Source: Porogramme epimiltina
Taxonomy: Eukaryota > Basidiomycota > Agaricomycetes > Polyporales > Polyporaceae
DNA: 64,000 nt
Assembly (NCBI GenBank): GCA_900155495.1
Contig: FTLJ01000350.1
Span: 1 to 64,000, forward strand
Direction: 5' to 3'
The notes under the pieces were generated by a model, which was not told the DNA's origin, ran no database searches, and saw nothing but the letters and a program-made list of their open reading frames with translations. Below are positions 1 through 10,698 of this stretch, in pieces. Positions within the stretch are counted from its first letter, which is position 1, and each line of letters opens with the position of its first letter. The translations under genes were made by a program, and so were the position numbers.

Positions 1-1768
1 AACATTTATGACACACCATGTTTCATGGGTCGATGCCCCCGGTGTAATGCAATGGGTGGGTGTTCGAGGCGTACACCAACTCGGAAGCTACTGACCCGGT
101 TCTATTCAGTTGTGTGGCCTGGAAGACGTTCGAAGATCATTGTTGCGCGCTATGGCATGGCATCTGCAACTCGTTTCCACACGGTGACAGGCGTGCGCCA
201 TGTTTTTCAAACGTGGAGACAAACCTAGTTCCATCTTCTCAAATGGATAGCGGATTTAATCCAATACTAGGGAAGAAGGATGGATGTCAGGGCTGTGGAG
301 TTATTCACGGAAAGTGTTTATTATATCTATGAGGAACGTGCGCTGGTGAGGAATCTGAGTATATAGTGTATGGTGCGTCGAGTAACGAGGATCAGTCCTT
401 TCACCCTAGCTTGGAACTACACCGTGCAGTTTGGGCCTGGACCACTGACTAAAGTCGTCAGATCCTGTTACTTGTAAAGTCTATGCCTCAAAACTCTCGA
501 GCTAAGAACTTCGGCGGTACTAATTTGTTGTGGAAGTGAATAAAGCTCTAAGGTCGGGCCACCGTGAACAGATCTAAGGGATTAGGAATAGGCTCGTTCC
601 TTCGACTCTTCGGAGCCCAACAAGCGAATTATTACAAGATCCCTAGGAAGTAAACACTCTATGAGTGTATTTGTGAAGGGTAAGTATTCTTGCGCAGGTA
701 AGTGATTAGTCTATTAGCAATAACGTCTCCGGGCGACGGAACAAATCTTCCAGCTTGTGACCAAGGGGGGGCGGCAAGGAAAGCTCTTCTCTTCTCTGGC
801 ATGCGTGCCGGAACCACATCGTGTCCTCTGGCGGGCACGCTTGGCCGGCAATGGTGATGGTCAGCACTCTCGCCACGCCCAGAAAGCCCTTATATCACAA
901 TAATAGCATCCGTTTAGACGTATTGTGGTCGTGTACCTAGCAAGATCAGGTCGTTGGTTTGACACAAACCAGCGGCATTACGTGTCGAGCATCAGCGGTA
1001 AAAGCCCCAACCACCCTACAATGATCAACCTCCGAAAATGTAGTACCTATTAAGGGCTGTCATTTCACTTATCTGCATGCCTGAGGTCGGGAAGGGAGAC
1101 GGTCCGAGCATCCAAAAGGGCCACCGATGTGCATTTTGGCACCACTGATAGGGAGAGCGCCTCGATGCAGAAATCCCTGAATTGTACTTCCCAAGAAGTC
1201 CACCGGTAGCAGGGTTGCTAGAAGGAGCCGCCCTTCTTAAGTAGTGGCGAAGTTCCCGCCGAGGACATCGTGCCTGGTCGGGTACAGATCCTCCACGAAT
1301 AGTGCTGATGAGGCGACCCGAGCGCCGAGCGGAGCCATTTGCAGCGCCAAAAGTCAGGTCTCCCCAGCACCTGTGGTAGAGAGAGGAAAGGACAGACGGA
1401 ACACAATTGCAGTCATTAACTTGCATTGAGGACAGGAGATAGCGGGAAATAAAAGCCACTACTTATCGCCCTCTCCGAGCGACGAAAGGCCTGTAAGAAG
1501 CGCCCGACCACGTCACCTCACATAAGTGGTGATGATCACGTTACTTGTGACTCACGCGTTATTGCGTCATCGCGTCCTTGGTGATAGATCTCAGCACAAG
1601 CCGTTGTGAAACTTCTTTTCCTACCCAACGCAAGATGTAGAACTCGGCTACAATCAAGTTGTAGTCTGTCCAAGTATCTTGTATGCTCTTCTAACTCATG
1701 CACATCGGCACTCACCTTTCTTCGACCGGCCTTCTGCAGGCCAAAACAGTGCGTGCGCGCGTGTGCAG

Positions 1769-2112
1769 GCCTGTTCAACGACTGGCACTCGCATTCGCTC
1801 TCCACGGAGATGTTCAACGAGTCGCAACTGCTCCTGGATGGGACTGCGCTGCACAACTTCACGGGCGCTGTGCACGCGTGCGTGTTCCAGCTCAACGAGC
1901 CCACGGAGGACCCACTGCGTGCACGGACGCGACGGGCACAGACATGGACAGTGTTTTGTGGTGCGTGTTTGAAGTGGGACCGGTGCGAGGGCTGTGCTGA
2001 CGCGTGCTCGTGTGGGCTCGACGAGCCGCACCTGTCTGTTCAGGAGAACCGCATCGTCGCGAAGTTTATGACGGATACGACCTGTAGGAAGTCGGAACAA
2101 TTCATCATCTGA
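1769..2112 (+). pseudogene. CE16/GDSL esterase relic, unit A (3' exons only)
   Basis: This matches the last two exons of the intact esterase at 10699-11903. A preserved acceptor (ending CAG at 1768) is followed by a frame aligning with the intact gene's LFDSHALFTDMFNE segment and GAVHxCVFQLNE motif. A frameshift then separates the CTDATGTD-like part, whose codons survive in another frame near 1915-1965. The terminal exon is still recognisable: DEPH in place of DELH, then LSVQENRIVAKF, ending at the TGA at 2110-2112. The first three exons, with the GDSY nucleophile and GTND block, are missing, so no active enzyme can be made. Confidence 0.8.
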
Positions 2113-2485
2113 TTCTCTCAGAGACACGAGCACTCCGGATTGGTACGCTACCCGTATGGTTCATCTGTGCCATCTCATGAAGCCCCTAATAGTAGTTCAA
2201 TACTCGTTGTTTCTCTAACTATACTCTTGGGTCGTGATTTCGTTGTGCGGTCATACTCGAGTCACGTATACCCTTGCGGGTTGTCAATACGATTCGACTG
2301 GTGTACATCAATATTCTCGAAACGGTTAAACCCCTGGAACGCCCTTGAAAACCCTATCCGTCAACGCGACAAGAATCGACATCTTCCGCGCCTTTCTGCA
2401 GGGTTCCCTTATGAGGTTTGGTTTATCTGAAGGATTATACTGACTAACCAATTCTATGAAGTATGGCGCCTCGTGGTGGCACACT

Positions 2486-2999
2486 TCAAACAAATGGCAC
2501 AGCGATACCCTTGGTCCCTGGAGTGAAGCAGAAGTTGTTGTTGAGGCGCGTTCCACAGCTGTTGAACTGGTTGCAGCTTCCGTTGCATCCGGAGTGGTCG
2601 CAGAAGATGACGTTCGCGGTCGCCGACAGGCAGTTCGTGTTCGGAGCATTGAGGCACGTCGCCCCGCCGTTGTACACGGTGCAGTTTCCGCCGCACGTGT
2701 TCCCCGAACGCGTGGAGCAGTACACGACCATGACGTTCCCACCAGCGTCCGCGGTCGGGCCGTTGACGAAGGTGACCTTAGCGTCGGTGGTGGAGAGCCA
2801 GGTGAGGATGTCGGACGGGGTCGCGAATCCCTCTTCAGATGTGGGAAGCTGCTTTGAGAGATTAGAATTGTGGACGGTTAACATTTCAGTACGACGACAA
2901 GATACGCACAGGGGCTGGGACGGCTAGAGCCGGTGGGGTGAGCACGGCGAGGGCGGTAGCGGAGGCAATGAGAGCGATGAACTTCGTGGTGAGAGCCAT
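2486..2999 (-). CDS. Small secreted cysteine-rich protein, copy A
   Basis: Two exons, 2910-2999 and 2486-2848, encode about 150 aa. The 61-nt intron (2849-2909) starts GTGCGT and ends CAG; an AG three bases earlier would add one Gln. Residues 1-26 form a signal peptide (basic start, hydrophobic core, cleavage near ALA-VPAP). The mature protein has ten cysteines spaced as in copies B and C, an ILTWLSTTDAKVTFV segment and a CFTPGT segment near the C terminus, so five disulfides are plausible. I do not recognise a named family and assign no function. A TATA-like site lies about 75 bp upstream. The intact frame beside a decayed esterase suggests the gene is, or recently was, under selection. Confidence 0.82.
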
Positions 3000-3073
3000 G
3001 GTATGTAGAGAAGTGGTGCGATGGCTAAGGACTGGGTGCAGGCCTTGGGGAAAGGGATGGTGCTCGCGAGCAG

Positions 3074-3082
3074 CCTTTTATC
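3074..3082 (-). promoter_or_regulatory. TATA-like element for cysteine-rich gene A
   Basis: GATAAAAGG on the minus strand, 75 bp before the ATG at 2999. Units B and C have a comparable TATA-like site at a similar distance (7181-7190 and 9671-9680). Confidence 0.5.
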
Positions 3083-5504
3083 CTCAACGATCGAGCGAGC
3101 GTTACAATATCCTTGGTAAGATTCTATTCCTGAGAATTCTCGAGATGCTCATGCCGGTTGAACGAACGCCAGGACAACAGGTTTTAATCACGGATTATTA
3201 TTTACAACTCTGAGCGAGCCCTAGTAGCAGTGAATCAAGCGTTGAATGCACACTGCCATGTTGACGAAGATGCAAATACTCTTTGTCCACTAAGAATCAT
3301 GTTAATATTCTATACTAAGTGAGCTTCAATTTTCAGAGTCCTTTGAGCACTAATGCTCGCAAGTTTCTCCAGGGGTGATGGGGGAGTGCAAAAAGTTGTA
3401 ATTACTGCTTTATGGGAACCGGAACTCCAGAGAATGTGCCGGGTCATAATATTGGTATTAAGCCTCATTCTTGGATGGTGGGATGCTCCATTAAGACACA
3501 TTTGGAATGGGGTGGCAGGGATCCGGCATATAATACGTTGACCGGTTGTTCGAGGTATGCACCAACGAAGCGACTGACCAGGTTCTATTTGACTTGCATG
3601 GCCTGGAAGATGTCCAAAACCTTTTGTTCCAGCGCTGGTTATAGCTTGGCATCTAGGACACTTCCACACGGTGACAGGCGTGAGCAAAGTTCGTTTCAAC
3701 ATGAGGGCGAGCAGGCTGTCGTATCCAATTGAAGGGATCACGGGTTTTATCCAATACTCGGGAGCATGGACGGATATCGGGCTTGTATAGAAGGTTACGC
3801 TACGTCTACGAGTGCCGTAAACTACTATTGAGGAACCTGAGAATCCAATATATGCTGTGGTCGGGTCTTTAATCTCGTCCCGGAACTACACCTTGCGGTT
3901 TTCGCTACGTAAATTCGTCATAAACATCCAGAAGCTGTTCTCCGCGCATCATTCTGAAGGGAGATTGGGACTGTGGGATTGTTTTTTGGAATCCTCCTTT
4001 ATTGCCTTTGAGGGCCGACCCCTATGGTAGGCATGTACCAATTTGTAGACCAAAGGTGGTGTTTCTACTATAAGTATATTGGTGTACGGTATACATCGCT
4101 GTTTCTCGTCATCCAGGAATGACATCTTCGGGTCACGGAACAGAACCTTTCATCTTGTGACCCAAGGGAGGCGGCAAGGAGGGTTCTTCTCTTTCATAGA
4201 GCATGCGTACCGGAACCACTTCGCCGTGTCCACGAGTTGACACTCTTGTCCGGCGATGCTCGGCACGCCACAAAAAGCCTCCCTGTCGCTGGTAACGCCG
4301 ACCGTTTACATGATGCAGTTGACCTAGCCAGATCAAGTCGTCGGGTTTGACACAAACCGACGGCATTACGTCTCGAGCATCGGAAGTAGACACCCCTAAT
4401 CACCCTACACTGATCGAGACCCGAAGTTCCGGTGCCTCAATCAGAATATCATCCCTTCACTTATCAGTATGCCTTGGAGCTGAGAGGGGAGGTGATCTGA
4501 ACGTCTAGAAGGGCCACCAACGTGCATTCCGGCACCACTAGTAAGGCGAGCACAAATCACGGCAGTGCATTTCCCGATGAGTTCACTGTCAGTAGTCCTG
4601 ACTGTAAGAACCGCGCCTTTAAGTGGCGTTCTGCTGGGAACTGTGGATCAGATGAGTATGAATCCTCCATGAGGCGCGGGAGCATCTCAAGTAGAACCAT
4701 ATGCTCCGTCAAGAGTCACAGCTCTTGAGGAGAGGCAGAAGAGGCAGCGGCGAGCGCTGGCGAAAGGCGGAACAGAACTTGCTTCTCGAAAGACCAAACT
4801 ACGGGCGTCACACTCACACACTGGCGGCTGCCTCGCCGCGTCGACGTAGCATGTCCGCCGACTTCGCGCAGGAGTGTGCTTGTTAGTCCATTGTGATAAT
4901 TGCGTTCCCGAACAGGGAAATGTGTGCCAGGTAGTAGCGTGATGTACATAAGGCCCATATGCCAACGAAACTGGCACGCCATTGATCCCGAATACGGTCG
5001 CAGACGGCCTCTACATGAACCGAGTAGATGAAGGGGTTATTGATATTCATCCATAGGAACCTTCCACGTGTCTCACGAGAGTGGCCAGCGAAGCGCCTCG
5101 GGTCTCATCGTTCTTCGCTATAGTGACTGACATTCTCTAGACTTGATATGAATAGAGCACGGTTGAAGTTATTAACTTGCATTGATGTGGGCGTATGGAT
5201 GCATCGAGGACCGGAGAGAGTGGAAGATAAGTTGTCGCTACGATCTCCGAACGAAAGGTCTATGAGAAGCGCCCGACCAGCTGACGGAGGTGTTGTTAAT
5301 CACGTGACTGACGCGTCATCACGTCATCTCGTCCCTAGCTAGTAGCTAGTGATCACAGCTCAAGCCATTGTGAATCTTCATTTCCTACCCAACGCAAGAA
5401 TATTGGCTACAATCAAGTTGTAGTCCATCCAGGAATCTCGTCCGTTTTTGCATATCGTCCCCACTTTCGTGTTTTCCCACTACGCGCCTCCCACTCACTC
5501 CACA

Positions 5505-6200
5505 ATCGTCAACACCGTGGCCTTGTGTGCGGTAAACTGGGTCAGCAGGCAAGTCCGGCGCGCGCAACTTCATCTTCCAAAACTTGTTCGCCCGTCCTCG
5601 CCCACCTCCTGAAAGAGGGCCGCAGCGCTCACGAGGCTGCCCTACTGCCCTGCGGGCAGATGATCGACCTCGAGAATGTGCCACTGTCTGCGCCCAACCT
5701 ATGGCCTAATGAATTATGGACCGCGCAGCACAACACAACCGAATAGAGCGTGGCTCGCCGTCTCCGGAAACGCGACCGCGCGGCTCATGCTCCATGCGCT
5801 CCCGCCAACGCTACACGACGTGTACGTCGCTGTGCCCCTTTTTTCGTCCGACCCCCAGCATGCTGTTCTGACACGTGCGCACGTGTGCAGGCCTGTTCGA
5901 CTCACACGCGCTCTTTACGGCTCAACGAGCCTGAGCTGCTCCTGAGCGGGACCGCGCCGCTCAACGTCACGGGTGCGGTGCACGCACGCACATTCCAACT
6001 GAACAAAAGCACGGGGAACCCGGGCGCGTGCCCGCACGCGACGGGCACAGTTATGGATGGCTTCCTGGAGTGAGTGCTTGAAGTGGGGCCAGTGTGAGGG
6101 CTGTGCTGGCGAACTGCACCCGTCTATTCAGGCAAATCACATCGTCGCGAAGCTTATTGCGGACACGATTCACAGGAAGCCCGAACAGTTCATCGCCTAG
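5505..6200 (+). pseudogene. CE16/GDSL esterase relic, unit B
   Basis: Compared with the intact gene, this starts inside exon 2 (VNTVALCAVNWVS-like) and runs through recognisable parts of exons 3-5: MIDLENVPLSAP followed by ELWTAQHNTTE and an in-frame stop, then LNGTAPLNVTGAVH-like sequence, then ELHPSIQANHIVAKLI, ending at the TAG at 6198-6200. Several frameshifts and the loss of exon 1 and most of exon 2, which carry the GDSY nucleophile and GTND block, make it non-functional. The deletion junction falls just after the conserved upstream block (about 5490-5505), so upstream DNA is joined directly to mid-gene sequence. Confidence 0.82.
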
Positions 6201-6581
6201 TTTTATAAAACCACTCTCGCTTGAGGGCAGCATTCTGCGTTGGTACGTCGGCCCTGTTGTTCATCCGTGGTATCGTTATACTTAATACACACCCACGGCC
6301 AGCCCAACACTCGCTGCTTCCTCAACTACATCCTTGGATCGTGATCTGTAGCACAGCCATGCACGAGCTATGTGTACCCTTGTGAGGTGTCAATATGAAT
6401 CGACTTGTCTACATCAACATTCCTCGAGACTACTAGGCGACTAACACACCCGTGACCCTTGCACCCGTAGCAAGAATCGACTTCTTCCACGCCGTTCTAT
6501 AGGATTACATTGTGAGACCTGAGACCTGTTTTATCAGAAAATATGCGGACTTACCAAGTTAATGCCTCATTGCGGTAGACT

Positions 6582-7107
6582 TCAAACGAACGGCACAACG
6601 ATGGAGTTCGTGCCCGGCGTGAAGCAGAAATTGTTGTTGAGGCGCGTACCGCAGGCGTTGAACCCATTGCAGGGGGTGGCGCACGACTTCCCGCTGCAGA
6701 ACGCAACGTCCGCGGTCGCCATCAGGCAGTTCGTGTTCGGCGCATTGAGGCACGTCGCACCACCGTTGTACACGGTGCAATTCCCGCCGCACTGGTTCCC
6801 GGAGCGCGTGGAGCAGTACACGACCATGACGCTCCCGCCGATGTCCGCAGAAGGGCCGTTGACGAAGGTGACCTTGGCATCGGTGGTGGAGAGCCAGGTG
6901 AGGATTTCGGACGCGGACGCGGTGGTGGTTCCCTCTGCAGTTGCGGGAAGCTGGTTTGAAAAATCAGAACCATGGACGACTATCATTTTAGCACTAGCAC
7001 GACAACGAGACACCCACCGGGGCAGGACTGGCGAGGGCGGGCGTGGCAAGCACGGCGAGGGCGGTCGCAGAGGAGATGAGAGCGATGAACTTCGCGGTGA
7101 GAGCCAT
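6582..7107 (-). CDS. Small secreted cysteine-rich protein, copy B
   Basis: Two exons, 7018-7107 and 6582-6950, encode 152 aa. The intron (6951-7017) runs from GTGGGT to CCAG and sits at the same place as in copy A, just after the signal peptide. The signal peptide is MALTAKFIALISSATALAVL followed by ATPALA. The mature protein keeps all ten cysteines of copy A and the same start of the conserved domain (EILTWLSTTDAKVTFVNGP). Most differences from copy A lie between the sixth and ninth cysteines and in the N-terminal linker. No enzyme motif is visible and the function is unknown. A TATA-like site is at 7181-7190. Confidence 0.83.
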
Positions 7108-7180
7108 TGTATGCAGCGGGGCGGTGGGATGGTTAAGGGCTGAAGAGAGGCCTTGGGGAAGGAGTAGTGCTCGCAAGCCG

Positions 7181-7190
7181 CCTTTTATGC
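7181..7190 (-). promoter_or_regulatory. TATA-like element for cysteine-rich gene B
   Basis: GCATAAAAGG on the minus strand, about 74 bp upstream of the ATG at 7107. The flanking bases also match the copy A promoter. Confidence 0.5.
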
Positions 7191-8551
7191 TCTACGATCA
7201 AGCGGGCGTTACAACACCTTTGGTGAGTGTGCCTGGAAATTCAGAAGGATACTCGTGATGGCTAACCCATCAAGATGTATTCGGAATTGGTACGACGTAT
7301 GTGATGGCTGGCCCGGGATATTCGAGCCGTGCACCTGCGACCCGGTTCTGTTTCGCTTGCGTGGCCCAGTGGAAGACGCTCGGAGACCATTATTGCGCGC
7401 TACTATGGTATGACATCTGTATCACGATCCCATACGGTGATAGGTGTCCGCGAAGGTCTTTTCGGTACGATGGCCAAGCTAGTTTGTCCATTCTTCCTAT
7501 TGAATGTGTATTGAGTTTAACTGAATATTCAGAATGATGTATGCATGTCGGGCTTGTAGAGACATTCGCAAAAGGGTATGTTAGTGCATCTACGAGTAGC
7601 GTACGCTAGTACTGAATAATCAGTCATGCGACTCAGAGTAATGAAGATCGGTCCTTTGACCATAGTCCCGGGACTACGCCTTGTAGTTTTGGGTCCACCC
7701 ATTGGCTAAAGTTGTCAGACGCTGTTCCCCTGTAACGTTAATTCACACTCAGAATGTCGGCGATACCAGTTTGGTGTGGAAGTGAATCAATCTTCCAATG
7801 AGTAGGGCTCGTTCAACATTCAGCCCAGGCAAACACAAGCGGAACAAAATTCCTCTTCGAACATGTTACCTATTTATGACGGTGTCGGAGAGAATGGCAA
7901 GTAAAGGTTCTATAAATCCTTTTGTGAGGAATATGTTTTTAATCAGGTAGACAATTTACCTGCCAGCAATAACAGCTCCGAGCCACGGAACAAGTCTTCT
8001 AGCATGTGATCCAATGGAGGCGGTAAGGAAGGCTACTCTCTTTTCTGGGACCATAGAGCATGTGCACCAGAACTACATCGTGTCCGCTGGCGGACACTCT
8101 TGCCCGGTGATGGCGGTCGTCAACTCGCTCGGCGCGGCACAAAGAGCCCTTCCATCACATGGAGCAGCATCTGTTTCCTGGCGAGAGCAGGACATTGGGC
8201 TTGGGACAAACCGGCTGTATTACGTATTGAGCGTCAGAGGCCGGTTAAACCCCCCTAATCACCCTACACCGATCAACCTCCGATATTGCGGAAGGCGGTC
8301 TGAGCGTCCAAATGGGTTACCAACGTGCGTTCCGGCCCCATTGGTAGGGCGAGCGTCTCGATGCACAAATCCCGGAATCGTCCCCCCGGGAAGTTCTCAG
8401 CCGCTAGGGTTGTCAGCAGGAACCGCGCTTCTTCGTAGCATTCCTCCGACGACACCAAGCCGGATTCGGTACAGATCCATCGTGAGTAGTGTTAATGGAG
8501 TCACTCGAGCGTAGGCAATTTCTGCGTCAGAAATCAGGGCTCTCGTGCACC

Positions 8552-8590
8552 GGTAGAAGAGGAAGGTAGAAGAGGGAGGTAGAAGAGGGA
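8552..8590. repeat. 13-bp tandem repeat, three units
   Basis: Three consecutive copies of a purine-rich 13-mer of the form GGTAGAAGAGGRA at 8552, 8565 and 8578. The matching position in unit A (about 1375-1390) has only one loosely similar copy, so the expansion appears specific to unit C. Confidence 0.8.
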
Positions 8591-9031
8591 GGAAAGGCGG
8601 GACATGTCTCAGTGGTCCTTGGGTATGTGCATTATATTCACACGACTGTATCACCACCCCGTAGTGTGTTCACCCACTCTGCTCGGGAGAGCACACAATA
8701 GTCCATCGCGGTCACTAGGTTCCCGAAACAGGTAGGGTGTACCATCAATGAAATTGCATCCCCTAGTCACATCGCTTCCTGTCAACTTGCAGGCCATACA
8801 ATGCGGAAGTCGGTTGCATGTAGGGGTGTGAGCAAGAAAGTTACTATGTAAGCGGCAACAATGATATTGTAGACCTATATGATGGCAATTTCTTCTCCGC
8901 TTCAACAGACAGAACGATGCGGGAATTATCCTATGAGCCGACTATGGTAAGAACCCTCCTCTGCTGCATTATGGACACAAGAGTAAACGTGACTTACATA
9001 CAAAGAGTACATCACGTCCGTTGACGGATGT

Positions 9032-9605
9032 CTACATCGTCCCAGTGACATTGATGGATATAGTGGCCGGTGCCTTACAGAAATCGTTCTGGAGGCGACC
9101 GGCGGGACACGCCGAAAAATCCGTGCACGGACGGGAACAGTTCGCCGACGAGCAGAACTTTATATCCGTCATCGCCCAAACGCATGTTGTGTTAGGAGTA
9201 GAGAGACAGACACCGGTGACATCGTTGTACACGTTGCACGGACCCGTGCATTGATTTTGCGAAACCGCGCCGGTGCAGTAGACGACGACTTCCTGCACAG
9301 CGAGCGTGTCCTTGATTGACTCCGCGGAGAGCCCACGGGGAATAGGCTTGCCGATGAAGGTGATCTCGGAGTCTGTGTTGGCAAGCCAATCGAGGAGCTG
9401 AGTGTAACGTCGGACGACTTCGTCAGATGTGGAAACCTGAGCGCGAAATTGTTAGACTTTGAAGTTCAAACGATTCGGGGTGCGTGGAATGGGGAGAAGT
9501 ACGTACATTGGACGGAAGCCCAGCGACAAGGAATGGCATAGTGAGCTGGGAGCCGATGATGGCCAAGGCTAGGTCGACAAAGACACCGATGGTAGAGAGG
9601 TGCAT
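9032..9605 (-). CDS. Small secreted cysteine-rich protein, diverged copy C
   Basis: Two exons, 9507-9605 and 9032-9436, encode 167 aa; the 70-nt intron runs from GTACGT to CAG. The N terminus is hydrophobic (FVDLALAIIGSQLTMPFLVAGL) and probably a signal peptide. The rest aligns with copies A and B over QLLDWLANTDSEITFIGKP, VVVYC and CLSTPNTTC, and keeps all ten cysteines, but is much more diverged and has an extra segment (RGLSAESIKDTLAVQ) before the first cysteine. An upstream in-frame ATG at 9689 would place the hydrophobic stretch too far inside, so 9605 is preferred; a TATA-like site at 9671-9680 fits this. Function unknown. Confidence 0.8.
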
Positions 9606-9670
9606 GGCGGTCGATTTAATGCAGGGATATCGAGGATGAGCCTTCTGGAGGAGCGCAAGTACGGGTCTCA

Positions 9671-9680
9671 GTTTATATGC
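9671..9680 (-). promoter_or_regulatory. TATA-like element for cysteine-rich gene C
   Basis: GCATATAAAC on the minus strand, 66 bp upstream of the chosen ATG (9605) and downstream of nothing else on that strand. Confidence 0.45.
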
Positions 9681-10118
9681 TACCACCATGCCGCTTGAGT
9701 CCCATTATCTTGCCATCTCGCCGAGGAAGCCATATCATGCTGTGGCAGGGAAGAGGAAAATGGAACGGAGAAAGTGTAAGGTTTAGCTTAGATAGAAGAC
9801 TTAACTGCTTCTCACGTATACTGATCCCAAGTATGGTAGAGGACGGCCTCTACATGAACCGAGTAGATGAAGGGGCTATTGGACGTAACCTTCATGCATC
9901 GCGCTCGTGAGTGTGTGCCGTGTGGTTTCGATCTGATCGTCCACTCTTGGGTCGACTGTGTTGATATTTATCCATAGGAGCCGTCCATGTCTCCCACGGG
10001 AGTGGCCTGCGAAGCGTTGCGTAGCCCCTTGGCCGTCATCGTTCTTCGCCAGAGCTGCTGACACACTCTAAACATGATAGGGACGGAGCACATATGTGGT
10101 CATTAGCTTGCACTCCGC

Positions 10119-10154
10119 GGGGGGGGGGGGGGGGGTATGGGNNNNNNNNNNNNN
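10119..10154. other. Poly-G run followed by a 13-N assembly gap
   Basis: A run of 17 G (10119-10135) is followed by a short G-rich stretch and 13 N (10142-10154). The same position in unit B (about 5185) reads as ordinary sequence, so the run and gap probably mark a sequencing stall in unit C rather than a feature shared by the array. Confidence 0.9.
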
Positions 10155-10633
10155 GGAGGGGGGTATAGGTGCGTCCAGGGTCGGAAAGAGGAGAAAATAA
10201 GCGGAGTCCGAGCAAGTCTAGGCTATGGTCCGAAAGGTCCTTGAGAAGCGCCCGACAAGGTTAGCGTTGATGATCACGTTACCTGTGACTGACACGTCAT
10301 TGCGTCATCGCGCCCCTGGTAGTCTCAGCCCAGGCCGTTCTGAATCTTCTTTTCCTACCCAACGCCGCAAGAATATCGGCTACAATCAAACTACAATCCA
10401 CATAGGCACCTTGTCCGTTTTCATTTCCGTGCTTCCTCACTAGATGCCTCTTATTCACTTCTCGTCACCTGCACCTTGGCACCAGCCTCAATCCAGTTCT
10501 CCTAAGCGGGCCGAAGACAGCTGAATGTTATAAGAATGTCCGCGGCTACATTTCAGTCTTCTCCGGACACCCTACGGACGGTCAGATGACGTCCCGTGTA
10601 CCTAATGAGCGCAATTATAGGCCACTCCGGTGG

Positions 10634-10640
10634 CATATAT
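10634..10640 (+). promoter_or_regulatory. TATA-like element for the CE16 esterase
   Basis: CATATAT, 59 bp before the ATG at 10699. Confidence 0.4.
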
Positions 10641-10698
10641 CTCGCCTCACGGGTTCTCGAGACCACTCTCCTAGGGTTCGACGAGTTGCCTTAGCATT

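Larger units (their letters stand above)
1..3240. repeat. Tandem segmental duplication, unit A (5' end outside window)
   Basis: First of three diverged copies of one segment. Blocks near 60-230, 720-860, 1080-1230, 1430-1690, 1769-2112 and 2456-3120 each have recognisable counterparts in unit B, and most also in unit C. The order is: non-coding block, region upstream of the esterase, esterase relic, then the minus-strand cysteine-rich gene. Bases 1-1768 and 2113-2485 contain no gene I can support; short open frames there are broken differently in each copy. Boundaries are approximate because similarity fades gradually. Confidence 0.75.
3300..7260. repeat. Tandem segmental duplication, unit B
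   Basis: Second copy of the array unit, about 4 kb, in the same block order as unit A. Shared blocks are near 3540-3720 (compare 60-220), 4115-4260 (compare 720-860), 4480-4650, 5005-5460 (compare 1430-1690 and 9840-10440), the esterase relic and the cysteine-rich gene. The stretches 3240-5504 and 6201-6581 hold no supportable gene. Unit B lacks the roughly 0.9-1 kb segment that carries the third cysteine-rich gene in unit C. Edges are approximate. Confidence 0.75.

Noticed and set aside
1536..2133. Minus-strand frames over the unit A esterase relic as genes
   Set aside because: They are antisense shadows of the relic exons; the sense strand aligns with the intact CE16 gene.
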